A stretch of DNA of 12,745 nucleotides from Nitrospirota bacterium (GTDB taxonomy: Bacteria > Nitrospirota > Nitrospiria > Nitrospirales > UBA8639), in the NCBI GenBank assembly GCA_003235785.1, contig QJYE01000142.1, forward strand, positions 1 through 12,745. Direction: 5' to 3'. The notes under the pieces were generated by a model that was given only the letters and a program-made list of their open reading frames with translations, ran no database searches and was not told the origin of the DNA. Position numbers and translations under genes: made by a program. Positions 1-7,713 of this stretch are shown piece by piece (position 1 is the stretch's first letter; each line of letters starts with the position of its first letter).

Positions 1-473
1 GTCCTATTTTGCTCATTGATTTGGCGGTGCTAGTCGAAGGCGAACTCAAGACAGAATCACCCCCATCTGAATCGTTTCCTGACCCTGGCTTGGTCCTTGG
101 CGAACCTCAGGCAGCGGCTCCTGTTGAATTAAAGAAGCTGGCTGAGTTTTATTATAATCTCGTATATATAGATCAAACTGGCAAAGGGCGAGTTGAAGCC
201 ATTCAGTCCTGGCTGCGCAAGCACCAATTCCCTCCGGGTATGATTCGAATCCTTTCTCAAACATCCGTAGCCTTATCTGATGCGCTAGAGGCCTTACAGG
301 AAGAAGGATGGGAAAATGTGAGTGGGGGAATTGGGCAATCGGTCGACTTTGCCGAAGTGTTGCTCAAAAACCGCTTGCAAGCCGTGATCTTGCCGCGCCC
401 TGACAATCAAGCACGTTTTCCACGGCGGGCCATTATTTTGAATGATTGGTCTCGGGTGCGCCGGTATCTGTAA
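1..473 (+). CDS. C-terminal part of unrecognised protein, possibly HAD-like
   Basis: The frame is open from the left edge of the window to a TAA at 471-473. No start is well supported: the only early candidate is a TTG at 9, and the frame runs back through it, so the true start is probably outside. The visible part is about 156 residues with a low-complexity Pro/Glu/Ser stretch near the front and no membrane segment. The middle (VYIDQ, then WLRKHQFPPG) and the end (a GIGQS-VDFAEVLL stretch, then AVILP) recall the later motifs of HAD-superfamily phosphatases, where an acid-rich loop follows a Gly. The resemblance is weak, and the nucleophile motif that would decide it is not visible. It ends 32 bases before radA on the same strand, so the two may be co-transcribed. 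I do not recognise the family with confidence. Confidence 0.6.
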   Translation, partial: PILLIDLAVLVEGELKTESPPSESFPDPGLVLGEPQAAAPVELKKLAEFYYNLVYIDQTGKGRVEAIQSWLRKHQFPPGMIRILSQTSVALSDALEALQEEGWENVSGGIGQSVDFAEVLLKNRLQAVILPRPDNQARFPRRAIILNDWSRVRRYL

Positions 474-505
474 TCAGGAGTCTCCTCAAGACGAAGAAGG
501 CGTTG

Positions 506-1885
506 ATGAAAGCTGCACGACCGAAAACACGATTTGTGTGCCAGGAATGCGGGTACCAGGGCCTTCGCTGGACAGGTCGCTGCCCGGAATGTTCGGAATG
601 GAACTCCTTGCGGGAGGAAGTGGCTCGAGAGGCCTCGGCCATGAAGCAACGCACCGTTGCTGGTGGCATACCTGAGGCGGTGCCGATTGAGTCGATTACC
701 CAGACACAAGAATTCCGCCTTCAGTCCGGCATTGAAGAATTAAACCGGGTCCTTGGCGGCGGGGTTGTGCCCGGGTCGGTCGTCCTCATTGGTGGAGATC
801 CTGGTATCGGGAAGACGACCTTATTACTGCAAGCCCTCAATTCGTTGGAGAAGACCGGGGAGGTTGGGTTGTATGTCTCTGGTGAAGAATCTCCCCAACA
901 AATCAAAATGCGAGCCGACAGATTGGGCATTCACTCTCCCAATCTGTATGTCGTGGCGGCCACAGCCCTCGAAGAAATTTTCCGTGTCGCCGAAACGGTC
1001 AATCCCCGGGTGATGGTGGTGGATTCCATCCAAACCGTCTTCACCGGTGAATTAACCTCTGCGCCGGGAAGCGTGAGCCAGGTCCAGGAAATCGGCTGCC
1101 AACTCATGTGGTATGCCAAGCGAACGAATGTGCCGGTGTTTATTATCGGGCATGTGACCAAAGAGGGGGTCCTTGCCGGACCACGTTTGTTGGAACATAT
1201 CGTGGATACCGTATTATATCTTGAAGGGGATAAAGGCCAAAGCTATCGCATCTTACGCGCGGTCAAGAACAGGTTTGGACCGACGAATGAAATCGGTGTC
1301 TTTGAAATGAAGGATGAAGGGCTCATTGAAGTCGATAATCCTTCAGCCATGTTTTTGACGGGGCGGATCGGGACGAGTGCCGGGTCGGTCGTCGTCTCCA
1401 GTGTGGAAGGCTCCCGTCCCTTATTAGTGGAATTGCAGGCTCTGGTATCGGAAACCAGCTATCCCATGCCAAAACGGATGGCCAAGGGGGTAGAGGTGAA
1501 TCGTGTTTCCCTTTTATTGGCGGTGATGGAAAAGCGGTTGGGATTGCATTTCACCGGGTACGATGTCTATGTCAATGTCGTTGGGGGGCTTCGGATTGAT
1601 GAGCCGACGGTCGATGTGGGGATTATCTGTGCGGTGTTGTCTAGTTTTCGGGAGGCAGGCTTGGATTCTCGGTTGGCGGTGATGGGTGAAGTGGGGTTAG
1701 GAGGGGAAGTGCGGCCCGTTCAGCATGCCGATCTTCGAATACGAGAAGCGATGAAACTCGGGTTTACACGATGCGTGGTACCTGCCGCCAATCTTGAACA
1801 ATGGAAGCCCATTGAAGGGATAGACGTGGTGGGAATCCGAGAAATTGGAGATATTTGGGAAGCAGTCTCCTGCTCTGTCGCATAA
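506..1885 (+). CDS. radA: DNA repair protein RadA (branch migration ATPase)
   Basis: RadA is a cytoplasmic RecA-like ATPase that promotes branch migration and processing of recombination intermediates. All family blocks are present in 459 residues, the usual length. An N-terminal zinc finger has CxxC pairs at 12-15 and 26-29. A Walker A motif GDPGIGKT lies at 97-104 and a Walker B-like VMVVDS at 169-174. The RadA-specific KNRFG motif is at 254-258. The C-terminal Lon-protease-like domain spans about 290-455 and includes GEVGLGGEVRPV at 394-405; in RadA this domain is structural and not proteolytic. I chose the ATG at 506 because GAAGG sits five bases upstream and the zinc finger then begins at residue 12, as in homologues. 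A TTG at 446 in the same frame would overlap the preceding gene and add 20 unconserved residues. It heads a dense plus-strand cluster. Confidence 0.98.
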   Translation: MKAARPKTRFVCQECGYQGLRWTGRCPECSEWNSLREEVAREASAMKQRTVAGGIPEAVPIESITQTQEFRLQSGIEELNRVLGGGVVPGSVVLIGGDPGIGKTTLLLQALNSLEKTGEVGLYVSGEESPQQIKMRADRLGIHSPNLYVVAATALEEIFRVAETVNPRVMVVDSIQTVFTGELTSAPGSVSQVQEIGCQLMWYAKRTNVPVFIIGHVTKEGVLAGPRLLEHIVDTVLYLEGDKGQSYRILRAVKNRFGPTNEIGVFEMKDEGLIEVDNPSAMFLTGRIGTSAGSVVVSSVEGSRPLLVELQALVSETSYPMPKRMAKGVEVNRVSLLLAVMEKRLGLHFTGYDVYVNVVGGLRIDEPTVDVGIICAVLSSFREAGLDSRLAVMGEVGLGGEVRPVQHADLRIREAMKLGFTRCVVPAANLEQWKPIEGIDVVGIREIGDIWEAVSCSVA

Positions 1886-1898
1886 GCAGTCATACACC

Positions 1899-2717
1899 AT
1901 GATGGTTCCAATCAATCTGAAATTATCGAGATTACATTCATGCTGGGTTAGAGGGGTGTGTGTTGCCTCTTTCGCCTTTCTGGCTGGCTGTGCAGGCGTG
2001 TTTCAGGGGGGCTATACAGCGGTTCCCGAAGATCAAGGCCGGCAGGTGCTTGAGGCGTTACGGCAGAAGGAAGGCATGATTCGCACGCTTCGTGGGTTAT
2101 TCCAGGCCAGTGTTTCTGGTTCTGGCCTTCCATTTTCCCAGCGTTTTAATGGAGTGATGTCGTATGTCAGCCCCGATCACGTTCATTTACGAGGGTTTTT
2201 ACGCTTTGGCGTCCCGATGATGGAATTTAATCGAGAAGGGAACGCATATGAACTCTATTTGCCGGCTGACCATCAAGTCATTACCGGGCAGGTCGAGGGC
2301 GGATCGGTTCAGACCCAATGGGACCAAACCGTTCAATTGAGTATTCGAGCGCTTGATGCCGTGTTAGGGAAAATTGCCGGGCTTTCCAAAGGGGAGATTG
2401 TGGTCTTACAAGATGCGACGCATTACCGACTGGATATGGTGGCCCGTCCTTCTGGAGACACCACATCGCCAGAGGAATTTCTTGTGCGTACTTGGGTTGA
2501 TGCTCAAACCTTGGATTTGACCTCTATCGAATATCGACGGGCTTATGATGACGTCGTGGTCTCCGTGGAATGTGAGGATTACCGGGAGGTCAAGGATCCG
2601 GCAGCCGAGGCACAGGGCCGTATCCGGTTGCCCTTTGTGGTAAAAGCCACTGATCATCGTATCAGCGGAGGTTCCATTACCCTCAATTTTCAAGAATTTG
2701 TGCTGAACGCCGCGTAA
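1899..2717 (+). CDS. LolA/LolB-like outer-membrane lipoprotein
   Basis: This is a predicted lipoprotein of 272 residues. The N-terminus has basic residues, a hydrophobic stretch VCVASFAF and a lipobox LAGC with the acylated Cys at residue 31. Ala follows the Cys, which favours outer-membrane sorting. The mature part alternates short beta-like strands (for example a YELYLPADHQVITG stretch and a C-terminal SITLNFQEF) and reads like the LolA/LolB or DUF4292 fold that binds lipid or lipoprotein acyl chains. This is fold-level inference, and true LolB function is unproven. The start is ATG 1899 or the adjacent ATG 1902; an in-frame ATG at 1845 lies inside radA and would bury the signal peptide. 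It begins 13 bases after the radA stop, so the genes are probably co-transcribed. Confidence 0.85.
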   Translation: MMVPINLKLSRLHSCWVRGVCVASFAFLAGCAGVFQGGYTAVPEDQGRQVLEALRQKEGMIRTLRGLFQASVSGSGLPFSQRFNGVMSYVSPDHVHLRGFLRFGVPMMEFNREGNAYELYLPADHQVITGQVEGGSVQTQWDQTVQLSIRALDAVLGKIAGLSKGEIVVLQDATHYRLDMVARPSGDTTSPEEFLVRTWVDAQTLDLTSIEYRRAYDDVVVSVECEDYREVKDPAAEAQGRIRLPFVVKATDHRISGGSITLNFQEFVLNAA

Positions 2718-2761
2718 TGGATGGAGGCCTTTGATGTGCAGTCATACAATCAAGACGGACC

Positions 2762-3478
2762 ATGCTTATCTTAGCCCTTGAATCGGCGACCTCACGCCCA
2801 AGCCTGGCCCTTTTGAAAGGTCAGAAACTTCTAGGCTACCGGGAATGCGATTCCAGTGGTTCTCTGACCCCACAGATTATTCCTGCTATTCATGAGCTGT
2901 TGGGAGGAGCTTCGGTGACGGTGGCCGATCTTGAGGGCTTAGCGATCTCCATTGGGCCCGGGACTTTTACCGGATTGCGGGTGGGCTTGGCCACGATGAC
3001 GGCATTTCGATTCGCGTTAGGAATTCCCTTAGTGGGAGTGTCGACGCTAGAGGGTTTGGCCTGGAATCTGCCAAATACGGTGGAATTGCCAATTCTCAGT
3101 ACAGTGGCCATTCGGCCAGACATGGTGTATTGGGGGCTTTTCAGATGGCGCAACACGCATTTGATGTCGATCCAGACGGAACAAATGGGAAAACTATCCG
3201 ATGTCTGCGCAGGCCTCTCGGAACCGACTTTGGTTTTGGGAGATGGGTGGATACGAAATCAGGCAGATTCAGGAATTAACTCGGACCTGCTGGTCGAAGG
3301 GCCACCTGAGGCGCTCTGGCCATCAGCTGTAGGGGTGGGACGTGCAGGGTTGGTGTTGTTGCAAGGAAATAAGTGGCTTCCCGAGGGCTGTACCCCGCGC
3401 TATATTCAACCGTCCTATGCCGAGATTTCTTCTCAAGCCGTTGGCGGACAAGCAGGGTCTGTGAAGGACCAACCGTGA
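2762..3478 (+). CDS. tsaB: tRNA t6A biosynthesis protein TsaB
   Basis: TsaB is the non-catalytic ASKHA-fold partner of TsaD in the bacterial complex that makes N6-threonylcarbamoyladenosine at position 37 of ANN-decoding tRNAs. The 238 residues match the family length. The start, MLILALESAT, is the ASKHA phosphate-1 strand. The family hallmark SIGPGTFTGLRVGLATM lies at 63-79, followed by GIPLVGVSTLEGLA at 87-100. As expected for TsaB, the metal-binding histidines of TsaD are absent. The start at ATG 2762 puts the first strand at residue 2. It has only a weak ribosome site (AAGACGGA) and follows the lipoprotein stop by 44 bases. The stop overlaps a possible GTG start of rimI, a gene often found beside tsaB. 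Confidence 0.96.
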   Translation: MLILALESATSRPSLALLKGQKLLGYRECDSSGSLTPQIIPAIHELLGGASVTVADLEGLAISIGPGTFTGLRVGLATMTAFRFALGIPLVGVSTLEGLAWNLPNTVELPILSTVAIRPDMVYWGLFRWRNTHLMSIQTEQMGKLSDVCAGLSEPTLVLGDGWIRNQADSGINSDLLVEGPPEALWPSAVGVGRAGLVLLQGNKWLPEGCTPRYIQPSYAEISSQAVGGQAGSVKDQP

Positions 3479-3528
3479 AGGGCCATGATCCCTTGAGGAA
3501 GCCAGTCAAAATTGGAGACCCACAGACT

Positions 3529-4089
3529 ATGACCACGCGTGATACCGACAATTGTTGGACGATCCGGGCGGCGACACTTGAGGATCTTGAGGAATTAGTG
3601 GTTCTCGAAGAATCCTGCTTTTCCGAACCATGGTCGCGAAAAAGTTTTGAGGCTGAATTGACGGGAAACCAGTTTAGCCGGCTGCTAATGATGAGTCATC
3701 CAGACCGTGGGCATGAAGTTCCCGCAATTGGGTATATTTGTGTGTGGATGATTTTTGAAGAGCTGCGCATTCTTAATCTGGCTATTCATCCAGAATTTCG
3801 TCGTCGCGGATTGGCCTCACAATTGGTTGAAGAAGCGATTCGCCTGGGAATGGAAGAAGGATGTTGTCGGGGAATGCTAGAGGTTCGAGCGTCCAATGTC
3901 GCCGCAAGAAAACTCTACGAACACTTTAATTTTAAGCAGTATGCGATTCGGAAATCCTACTATACGAATCCTACGGAGGATGCTATTCTTATGACCCTGG
4001 AGCCTCTTGGGGGTCGCCTTCGGAGCGGGGGCAGGAACGCGGCAGAGCAGGTGGTCGACAACGAATTCATTCACTCACGTTCATCTTGA
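3529..4089 (+). CDS. rimI: GNAT N-acetyltransferase, RimI-type
   Basis: This is a GNAT-fold acetyl-CoA transferase of the RimI class, which acetylates the N-terminal alanine of ribosomal protein bS18 and related targets. The acetyl-CoA pyrophosphate-binding loop is RRRGLA at 91-96. The C-terminal RimI block follows: LEVRASN at 117-123 with the general-base Glu118, LYEHFNF at 129-135 with Tyr130, and a YYTNPTEDAILM stretch at 144-155. The acceptor-side strand pair LNLAIHPEF is at 82-90. I used ATG 3529, with GGAG eleven bases upstream. An equally credible start is GTG 3475, which overlaps the tsaB stop (GTGA) and has AAGGA seven bases upstream; it would add 18 residues. A polar tail of about 28 residues after the domain (MTLEPL onward) makes the protein longer than a typical RimI of about 150 residues. 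Confidence 0.93.
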   Translation: MTTRDTDNCWTIRAATLEDLEELVVLEESCFSEPWSRKSFEAELTGNQFSRLLMMSHPDRGHEVPAIGYICVWMIFEELRILNLAIHPEFRRRGLASQLVEEAIRLGMEEGCCRGMLEVRASNVAARKLYEHFNFKQYAIRKSYYTNPTEDAILMTLEPLGGRLRSGGRNAAEQVVDNEFIHSRSS

Positions 4090-4112
4090 AACAAGCGAAA
4101 GGAGCGTACCCT

Positions 4113-4358
4113 ATGGTGACCGATGAACAGATTGCAGAGGCCTTACGGACTGCCAATGCGGAGTTTCAAGAACTAGAAGAATCACATCATCGATTAGACG
4201 CTGAATTGCAACAATTGCTCAAGCGCCATGTGCTCACGCCCCAAGAAGAAATCACTAAAAAACTCCTTCAAAAAGAGAAACTTGGTAAGAAAGATCGGAT
4301 GGCGGTACTCATTCGAGAGTCTCGCGCCACCCTAGAGCAAACAGGTACAAACGGGTAG
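4113..4358 (+). CDS. YdcH/DUF465-family small coiled-coil protein
   Basis: This small soluble protein of 81 residues is almost entirely helical and charged, with no cysteines or membrane segment. It fits the YdcH/DUF465 family: one helical hairpin in which a first helix (EFQELEESHHRLDAELQQLL) is followed by a loop and a lysine-rich second helix. The family signature KEKLGKKDRMAVLI lies near the C-terminus. The molecular role of the family is unknown. The start at ATG 4113 has a strong ribosome site, AAAGGAG, eight bases upstream. A TTG at 4086 overlapping the rimI stop is possible but has no comparable site. The gene lies 23 bases after rimI and 38 before tatC on the same strand, so it is probably part of the same operon. 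Confidence 0.85.
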   Translation: MVTDEQIAEALRTANAEFQELEESHHRLDAELQQLLKRHVLTPQEEITKKLLQKEKLGKKDRMAVLIRESRATLEQTGTNG

Positions 4359-4361
4359 GTC

Positions 4362-4397
4362 ATGTTTGACGTGCTTCAAGATCGGTTCTTTCACTAA
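4362..4397 (+). other. Possible 11-codon leader peptide ending in the tatC start
   Basis: Between the DUF465 gene and tatC there is a minimal reading frame, ATG at 4362 to TAA at 4395-4397, encoding MFDVLQDRFFH. It is preceded by GGGTAGGT, a plausible ribosome site. Its stop overlaps the tatC start as TAATG, the arrangement used for translational re-initiation. tatC itself has no clear Shine-Dalgarno sequence, so ribosomes finishing this peptide could supply initiation. Whether it is translated cannot be told from sequence. Confidence 0.3.
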
Positions 4398-5197
4398 TGG
4401 CCACTTTTTCGCCAACCATGGCCATGAATATGGTGGTGCATCCGCTCCAGCGCCATATTAAGGAAATCAAGCGCCGTTTAATGGTGGTCGGGGCCACGAT
4501 TATGGTGTTTTTTATCCTGGCCTTCTCCTATTCTGGTATGTTGATCGAATGGTTTAAGCGCCCATTCGAAGACGATTTGATTTTTTACGCTCCCGCCGAA
4601 GCATTGTTTGCCTCCATTAAAATTGCCTTTTTAGCGGCGGTCATCCTCAGTGTCCCCATGATTCTCTATCAATTCTGGAAATTTATCGAACCATCCTTAC
4701 TCAAGCAAGAGCAGCGCTGGGCGGTGCCCCTCTTTTTTCTCGGTTTGGGGTTTTTTCTCCTGGGGTTGGTGTTTTGTAATCTGATCATTTTGCCGCTGGT
4801 CATCAACTTTTTCGTGACGTTCGGGATGGATCGAAGTATTACTCCGGAATTAGCCGTAGGGATGTATGTGGATTTCAACGTCAAATTTCTCTTGGCCTTT
4901 GGTTTTGCGTTTGAAATTCCCTTAGTCCTTTCCCTATTAGCACGTGTGGGATTGGTTCAATCTGCGGTCTTAATTCAATTCCGGAAGCATGCGGCCATGG
5001 TGGCCTTGATTCTTTCAGCCGTGGTCACCCCGGATGCCACGTTGTTTACCATGCTTCTGATGGCCGTCCCCTTAATGATTTTGTATGAGATCGGGATATG
5101 GGGTGCCAAGATGTTTGGGCGGATCCCCAAACCGGCTACAGAGGCTCAAGGCGATGAAGGCCCTGCTGAAAGCATGACCGATCAACCTCCTGGATAA
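4397..5197 (+). CDS. tatC: Sec-independent protein translocase TatC
   Basis: TatC is the inner-membrane receptor of the twin-arginine pathway; it recognises RR signal peptides of folded proteins and recruits TatB and TatA. The 266 residues contain six hydrophobic segments at about 28-48, 70-92, 108-140, 162-184, 196-211 and 217-235, the family topology. Conserved marks are the N-terminal EIKRRL at 23-28, APAEALF at 65-71, a WKFIEP-LLKQEQR block at 94-107 with Glu105, FEIPL at 172-176 and VVTPD at 209-213. The C-terminal tail is polar and cytoplasmic. The start is ATG 4397; ATGs at 4418 and 4424 are alternatives, because the first dozen residues are unconserved and no strong ribosome site is seen. 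No tatA or tatB lies in the window, so they must be elsewhere. TatC closes the radA-tsaB-rimI cluster. Confidence 0.97.
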   Translation: MATFSPTMAMNMVVHPLQRHIKEIKRRLMVVGATIMVFFILAFSYSGMLIEWFKRPFEDDLIFYAPAEALFASIKIAFLAAVILSVPMILYQFWKFIEPSLLKQEQRWAVPLFFLGLGFFLLGLVFCNLIILPLVINFFVTFGMDRSITPELAVGMYVDFNVKFLLAFGFAFEIPLVLSLLARVGLVQSAVLIQFRKHAAMVALILSAVVTPDATLFTMLLMAVPLMILYEIGIWGAKMFGRIPKPATEAQGDEGPAESMTDQPPG

Positions 5198-5241
5198 GAA
5201 CGAATGAAGCTGTTGAGGCGGAACACAAGAAGGTCGGGCGA

Positions 5242-6336
5242 ATGTCCAGGGTGGTGGCTCAATTGATTCTGTGTCTGGGAGCTCTTCTCTCGCTGATCAT
5301 GCTGACGGGATGGGCTGAAACGCCTGTTCCTCCCTCCTCGTGGTCTCTCGTATCAAATGTCCCGATGATTCATCCGGAGGATTCCGAACAACGTCGTCAG
5401 GGGACGGCACCCAGTATTCAGACGCTGGTGGTCACACCCGATGGGATCGTTTATGCCGGTTCCTTTGGAATGGGATTATTCCGAAGTGCGGATAAAGGAT
5501 CGTCTTGGGAATCTCTGAATCGGGGGTTGACCGATCCGTTTATCCTCTGTCTTGCGGTCATGCCAGGGGAACATGTGTATGCGGGCACCATGCGGGGAGG
5601 CGTGTATCGTCTTTCCTTAAAGGGTGCAAAATGGGAATCACTGAGTCGGGGATTGGAAGAGACGGAGGTGAAATCCTTTCTTGTGCATGCGGGACGTGTC
5701 TATGCTGGAACGGGACAAGGTGTGTACCGGTGGGAGGAACCCGATCAACAATGGGTGAAAACGGGCAGTGGCTTAGAGCAAGTCTTGGTGCAGGGATTGG
5801 CGATGATGGATGACGGGCGTCTATTAGCAGCCACTTCCGGGAAAGGGCTCCATCATTTTCAACTTAAACAGTCTGATGACAGTAAATGGATTGATTCAAA
5901 AGCCGTTTTTGTGGATCCTCGTGAACGGTTGCCTCATCGGTATATTAGGGTAGTTGCGGTGAATCAGGCGCAGCATATTTTTTTAGGGACCCAAGATGGC
6001 GGAATTTTTCGGAGTCTCGATGGTGGAGCATCCTGGTCGTCCATCAGTCGCAACCTTCCAAATGATTCGATTCGCGGAATTGTGCCGGTTGAGGACGATA
6101 TCGTGGTGGCCACAGGCAAGGGGATATTTCAATGGAAGCATGATCAGCAACAATGGGTGTCCATGAATGAGGGACTGACGCGATTAGCCATTCAAACTTT
6201 GATAGTCTCCAGCTCAGGGGATTGGTATGTGGGGACCAGCAGCGGGGCATTTCGGAGTGACGATAAGGGTGCCCATTGGAAGAATATTAGCCAGGGGCTC
6301 GGGATGCAGATGGGGCCCATTGGACCGTATGATTAA
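5242..6336 (+). CDS. Secreted seven-bladed beta-propeller protein (BNR/YCF48-like repeats)
   Basis: The protein has 364 residues. An N-terminal hydrophobic segment (about 5-22) ends near GWA-ET, giving a Sec-type signal peptide; there is no twin arginine despite the neighbouring tatC. The rest is seven copies of a repeat of about 40 residues at roughly 59-96, 99-138, 141-178, 181-230, 234-272, 275-312 and 316-353. Each has a strand with VYAGT-like sequence, then a GGVYR or GIFRS strand, an S/D-DKG-SW turn, and an ending like SLNRGL. Repeats 1, 5 and 7 carry the classic Asp-box-like S-DGG-SW turn. Seven repeats predict a closed seven-bladed propeller related to BNR/YCF48 proteins. Ligand and function are unknown, and no catalytic residues of sialidases are evident. 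The start at ATG 5242 has AGAAGG eight bases upstream. It follows tatC by 44 bases. Confidence 0.85.
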   Translation: MSRVVAQLILCLGALLSLIMLTGWAETPVPPSSWSLVSNVPMIHPEDSEQRRQGTAPSIQTLVVTPDGIVYAGSFGMGLFRSADKGSSWESLNRGLTDPFILCLAVMPGEHVYAGTMRGGVYRLSLKGAKWESLSRGLEETEVKSFLVHAGRVYAGTGQGVYRWEEPDQQWVKTGSGLEQVLVQGLAMMDDGRLLAATSGKGLHHFQLKQSDDSKWIDSKAVFVDPRERLPHRYIRVVAVNQAQHIFLGTQDGGIFRSLDGGASWSSISRNLPNDSIRGIVPVEDDIVVATGKGIFQWKHDQQQWVSMNEGLTRLAIQTLIVSSSGDWYVGTSSGAFRSDDKGAHWKNISQGLGMQMGPIGPYD

Positions 6337-6354
6337 CCGCCGCTCTTCGAGCCT

Positions 6355-6458
6355 GGGAAAAGCGAGAAGTGAGGAGAGAAGACGTAGGAATAGACCGGGG
6401 AGGAACGACAGGATTTTTTCTCTTGCTTCTCACTTTTTTACTTTTCACTCCTGAAGAC
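6355..6458. repeat. Degenerate purine/pyrimidine inverted repeat
   Basis: The gap between the propeller gene and the isomerase holds a purine-rich stretch (from 6357, AAAAGCGAGAAGTGAGGAGA) and, about 40 bases on, a pyrimidine-rich stretch (from 6418, TTCTCTTGCTTCTCACTTTT) that is its near complement. The second arm continues as tandem-like ACTTTT/CACTCC units. The arms could fold into an imperfect long hairpin. It may be a dispersed non-coding repeat or an mRNA-stabilising or weakly terminating structure between the two genes. Confidence 0.4.
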
Positions 6459-6510
6459 TTCTGACTCCATAGAAACGAAAGTGTTGGACAAGACCAGAAA
6501 GGATGGAAGC

Positions 6511-7035
6511 ATGAGTGACGTGACGGTGAATGAACAGACGCGATTGAATTTGGCGATTCAGGTGGATGGGGAATCCTGGGGCAATATTGAGTTAAGGTTT
6601 TTTCCTGACCTGGCCCCGAACCATGTCAAGAATATGGTGACCTTGGCCCACGACCAGTTTTATGATGGAACCACGTTTCATCGCGTGATTCCAGGGTTTA
6701 TGATTCAGGGGGGCGACCCCAATAGTAAGGAGGCCGATCGATCGCGACATGGTTCCGGTGGTCCGGGGCATCGCGTGAATGCTGAATTTAGTCAGCATCC
6801 TCATTCACGCGGCACGTTGTCGATGGCGCGGGCGCAAGATCCCAATAGCGCCGGTTCGCAGTTTTTTATTTGTGTGGCGGATGCCAATTTTCTGGATGGG
6901 CAATATACCGCATTCGGAGAAGTGGTCAGCGGCATGGAGATTGTTGATCGGATCGTGAATGTGCCGCGTGATGGCAACGATAACCCACATCAGCGCATCG
7001 AGATGAAGGCTAGCGTGACTGAAGCCAATGCCTAA
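6511..7035 (+). CDS. Cyclophilin-type peptidyl-prolyl cis-trans isomerase
   Basis: This is a cyclophilin catalysing cis-trans isomerisation of X-Pro bonds. Its 174 residues lack a signal peptide, so it acts in the cytoplasm. All core motifs are present: FHRVIPGFMIQGGDP at 57-70 with catalytic Arg58, a SRGTLSMARAQDPNSAGSQF block at 99-118, FFICVADANFLDG at 118-130, and TAFGEVVSGMEIVDRI at 133-148. Phe127 stands where human cyclophilin A has the cyclosporin-contacting Trp, as is usual in bacterial forms. I chose ATG 6511, which has AAAGGA about nine bases upstream; a GTG at 6481 in frame would only add ten polar residues. The stop overlaps the next gene by eight bases, indicating translational coupling. 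The family is broad, so a ppiA/ppiB symbol is not assigned. Confidence 0.96.
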   Translation: MSDVTVNEQTRLNLAIQVDGESWGNIELRFFPDLAPNHVKNMVTLAHDQFYDGTTFHRVIPGFMIQGGDPNSKEADRSRHGSGGPGHRVNAEFSQHPHSRGTLSMARAQDPNSAGSQFFICVADANFLDGQYTAFGEVVSGMEIVDRIVNVPRDGNDNPHQRIEMKASVTEANA

Positions 7036-7711
7036 ACGATGGGGGGCTGGTTTTTTTTTGTTTCTTGTGACGGGGGCGCTGGCTGGTTGTACCGCCCCAC
7101 CGTTGTATTCCTATCTGGTGTATGAAAATCCTACCGCCTTTGTTCGCTTAGAATACTCGCCGTGGGTTGATGCCGATGATCCTCAAACCTGGAATGCGCA
7201 TCCCGTCACGCTTTCCCGTCATCAAATTCAAAAAGCCTTGCGTGGTCTTCGGGTCCGCGAACATCGTTCGGCGCTGATCAGATGGGTCAGTGGGATGGCG
7301 ACGATGGAGCCAGTCTTTCATGAGGAAGAGATTGAGTTGTTGTGGCCTCGGATATTGGAAGGGTTGGAAACGGCGGTTCCCCAGGAATTAGTCACGTTTT
7401 ATGTAAGTCACCCTGTAAATGCCACGAAGCGAGAAGTGACATCAGGAGGCTTGTATGTCACTGAGCAGGCGTTGCATATTATCTTAAGTAACTATCGAGC
7501 GACGTATGCGATTCCACCTGCAGGGATGATTTATGACCGTCGGTATCCGTTGTTGCCGTTGGGGCCCTTGGCGTTGGATATACTCTACGAAGCCGAGGAA
7601 GAAGATCTGGTGCAGGCTAAAGAGGAGGGGCTGTTTGAGGCGCTGTTTGGAGATGCGCGGAGTGGAGAAATCGTGTTAGATCTGTCCAGGCTGTCGATGA
7701 TGAAAATGTAA
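7028..7711 (+). CDS. Predicted lipoprotein of unknown function
   Basis: The 227-residue product starts with a lysine/arginine-bearing N-terminus, the hydrophobic stretch GFFLFLVTGA and a lipobox LAGC with Cys21. Thr follows the Cys, which favours the outer membrane. The mature part has no repeats or cysteines. It contains a region predicted to be helical (SRHQIQKALRGLRVREH) and acidic helices near the C-terminus (YEAEEEDLVQAKEEGLFEAL). I do not recognise the family. Its ATG lies inside the isomerase gene, which ends eight bases later, so the two are almost certainly translated from one message. Pairing with a cytoplasmic isomerase does not reveal its job. Confidence 0.85.
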   Translation: MPKRWGAGFFLFLVTGALAGCTAPPLYSYLVYENPTAFVRLEYSPWVDADDPQTWNAHPVTLSRHQIQKALRGLRVREHRSALIRWVSGMATMEPVFHEEEIELLWPRILEGLETAVPQELVTFYVSHPVNATKREVTSGGLYVTEQALHIILSNYRATYAIPPAGMIYDRRYPLLPLGPLALDILYEAEEEDLVQAKEEGLFEALFGDARSGEIVLDLSRLSMMKM

Positions 7712-7713
7712 GG

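Noticed and set aside
446..505. TTG start at 446 for radA
   Set aside because: It overlaps the preceding gene and adds 20 unconserved residues; ATG 506 has a ribosome site and the normal zinc-finger position.
3373..3474. Upstream extension of rimI into tsaB
   Set aside because: This stretch is out-of-frame tsaB sequence with no family similarity.
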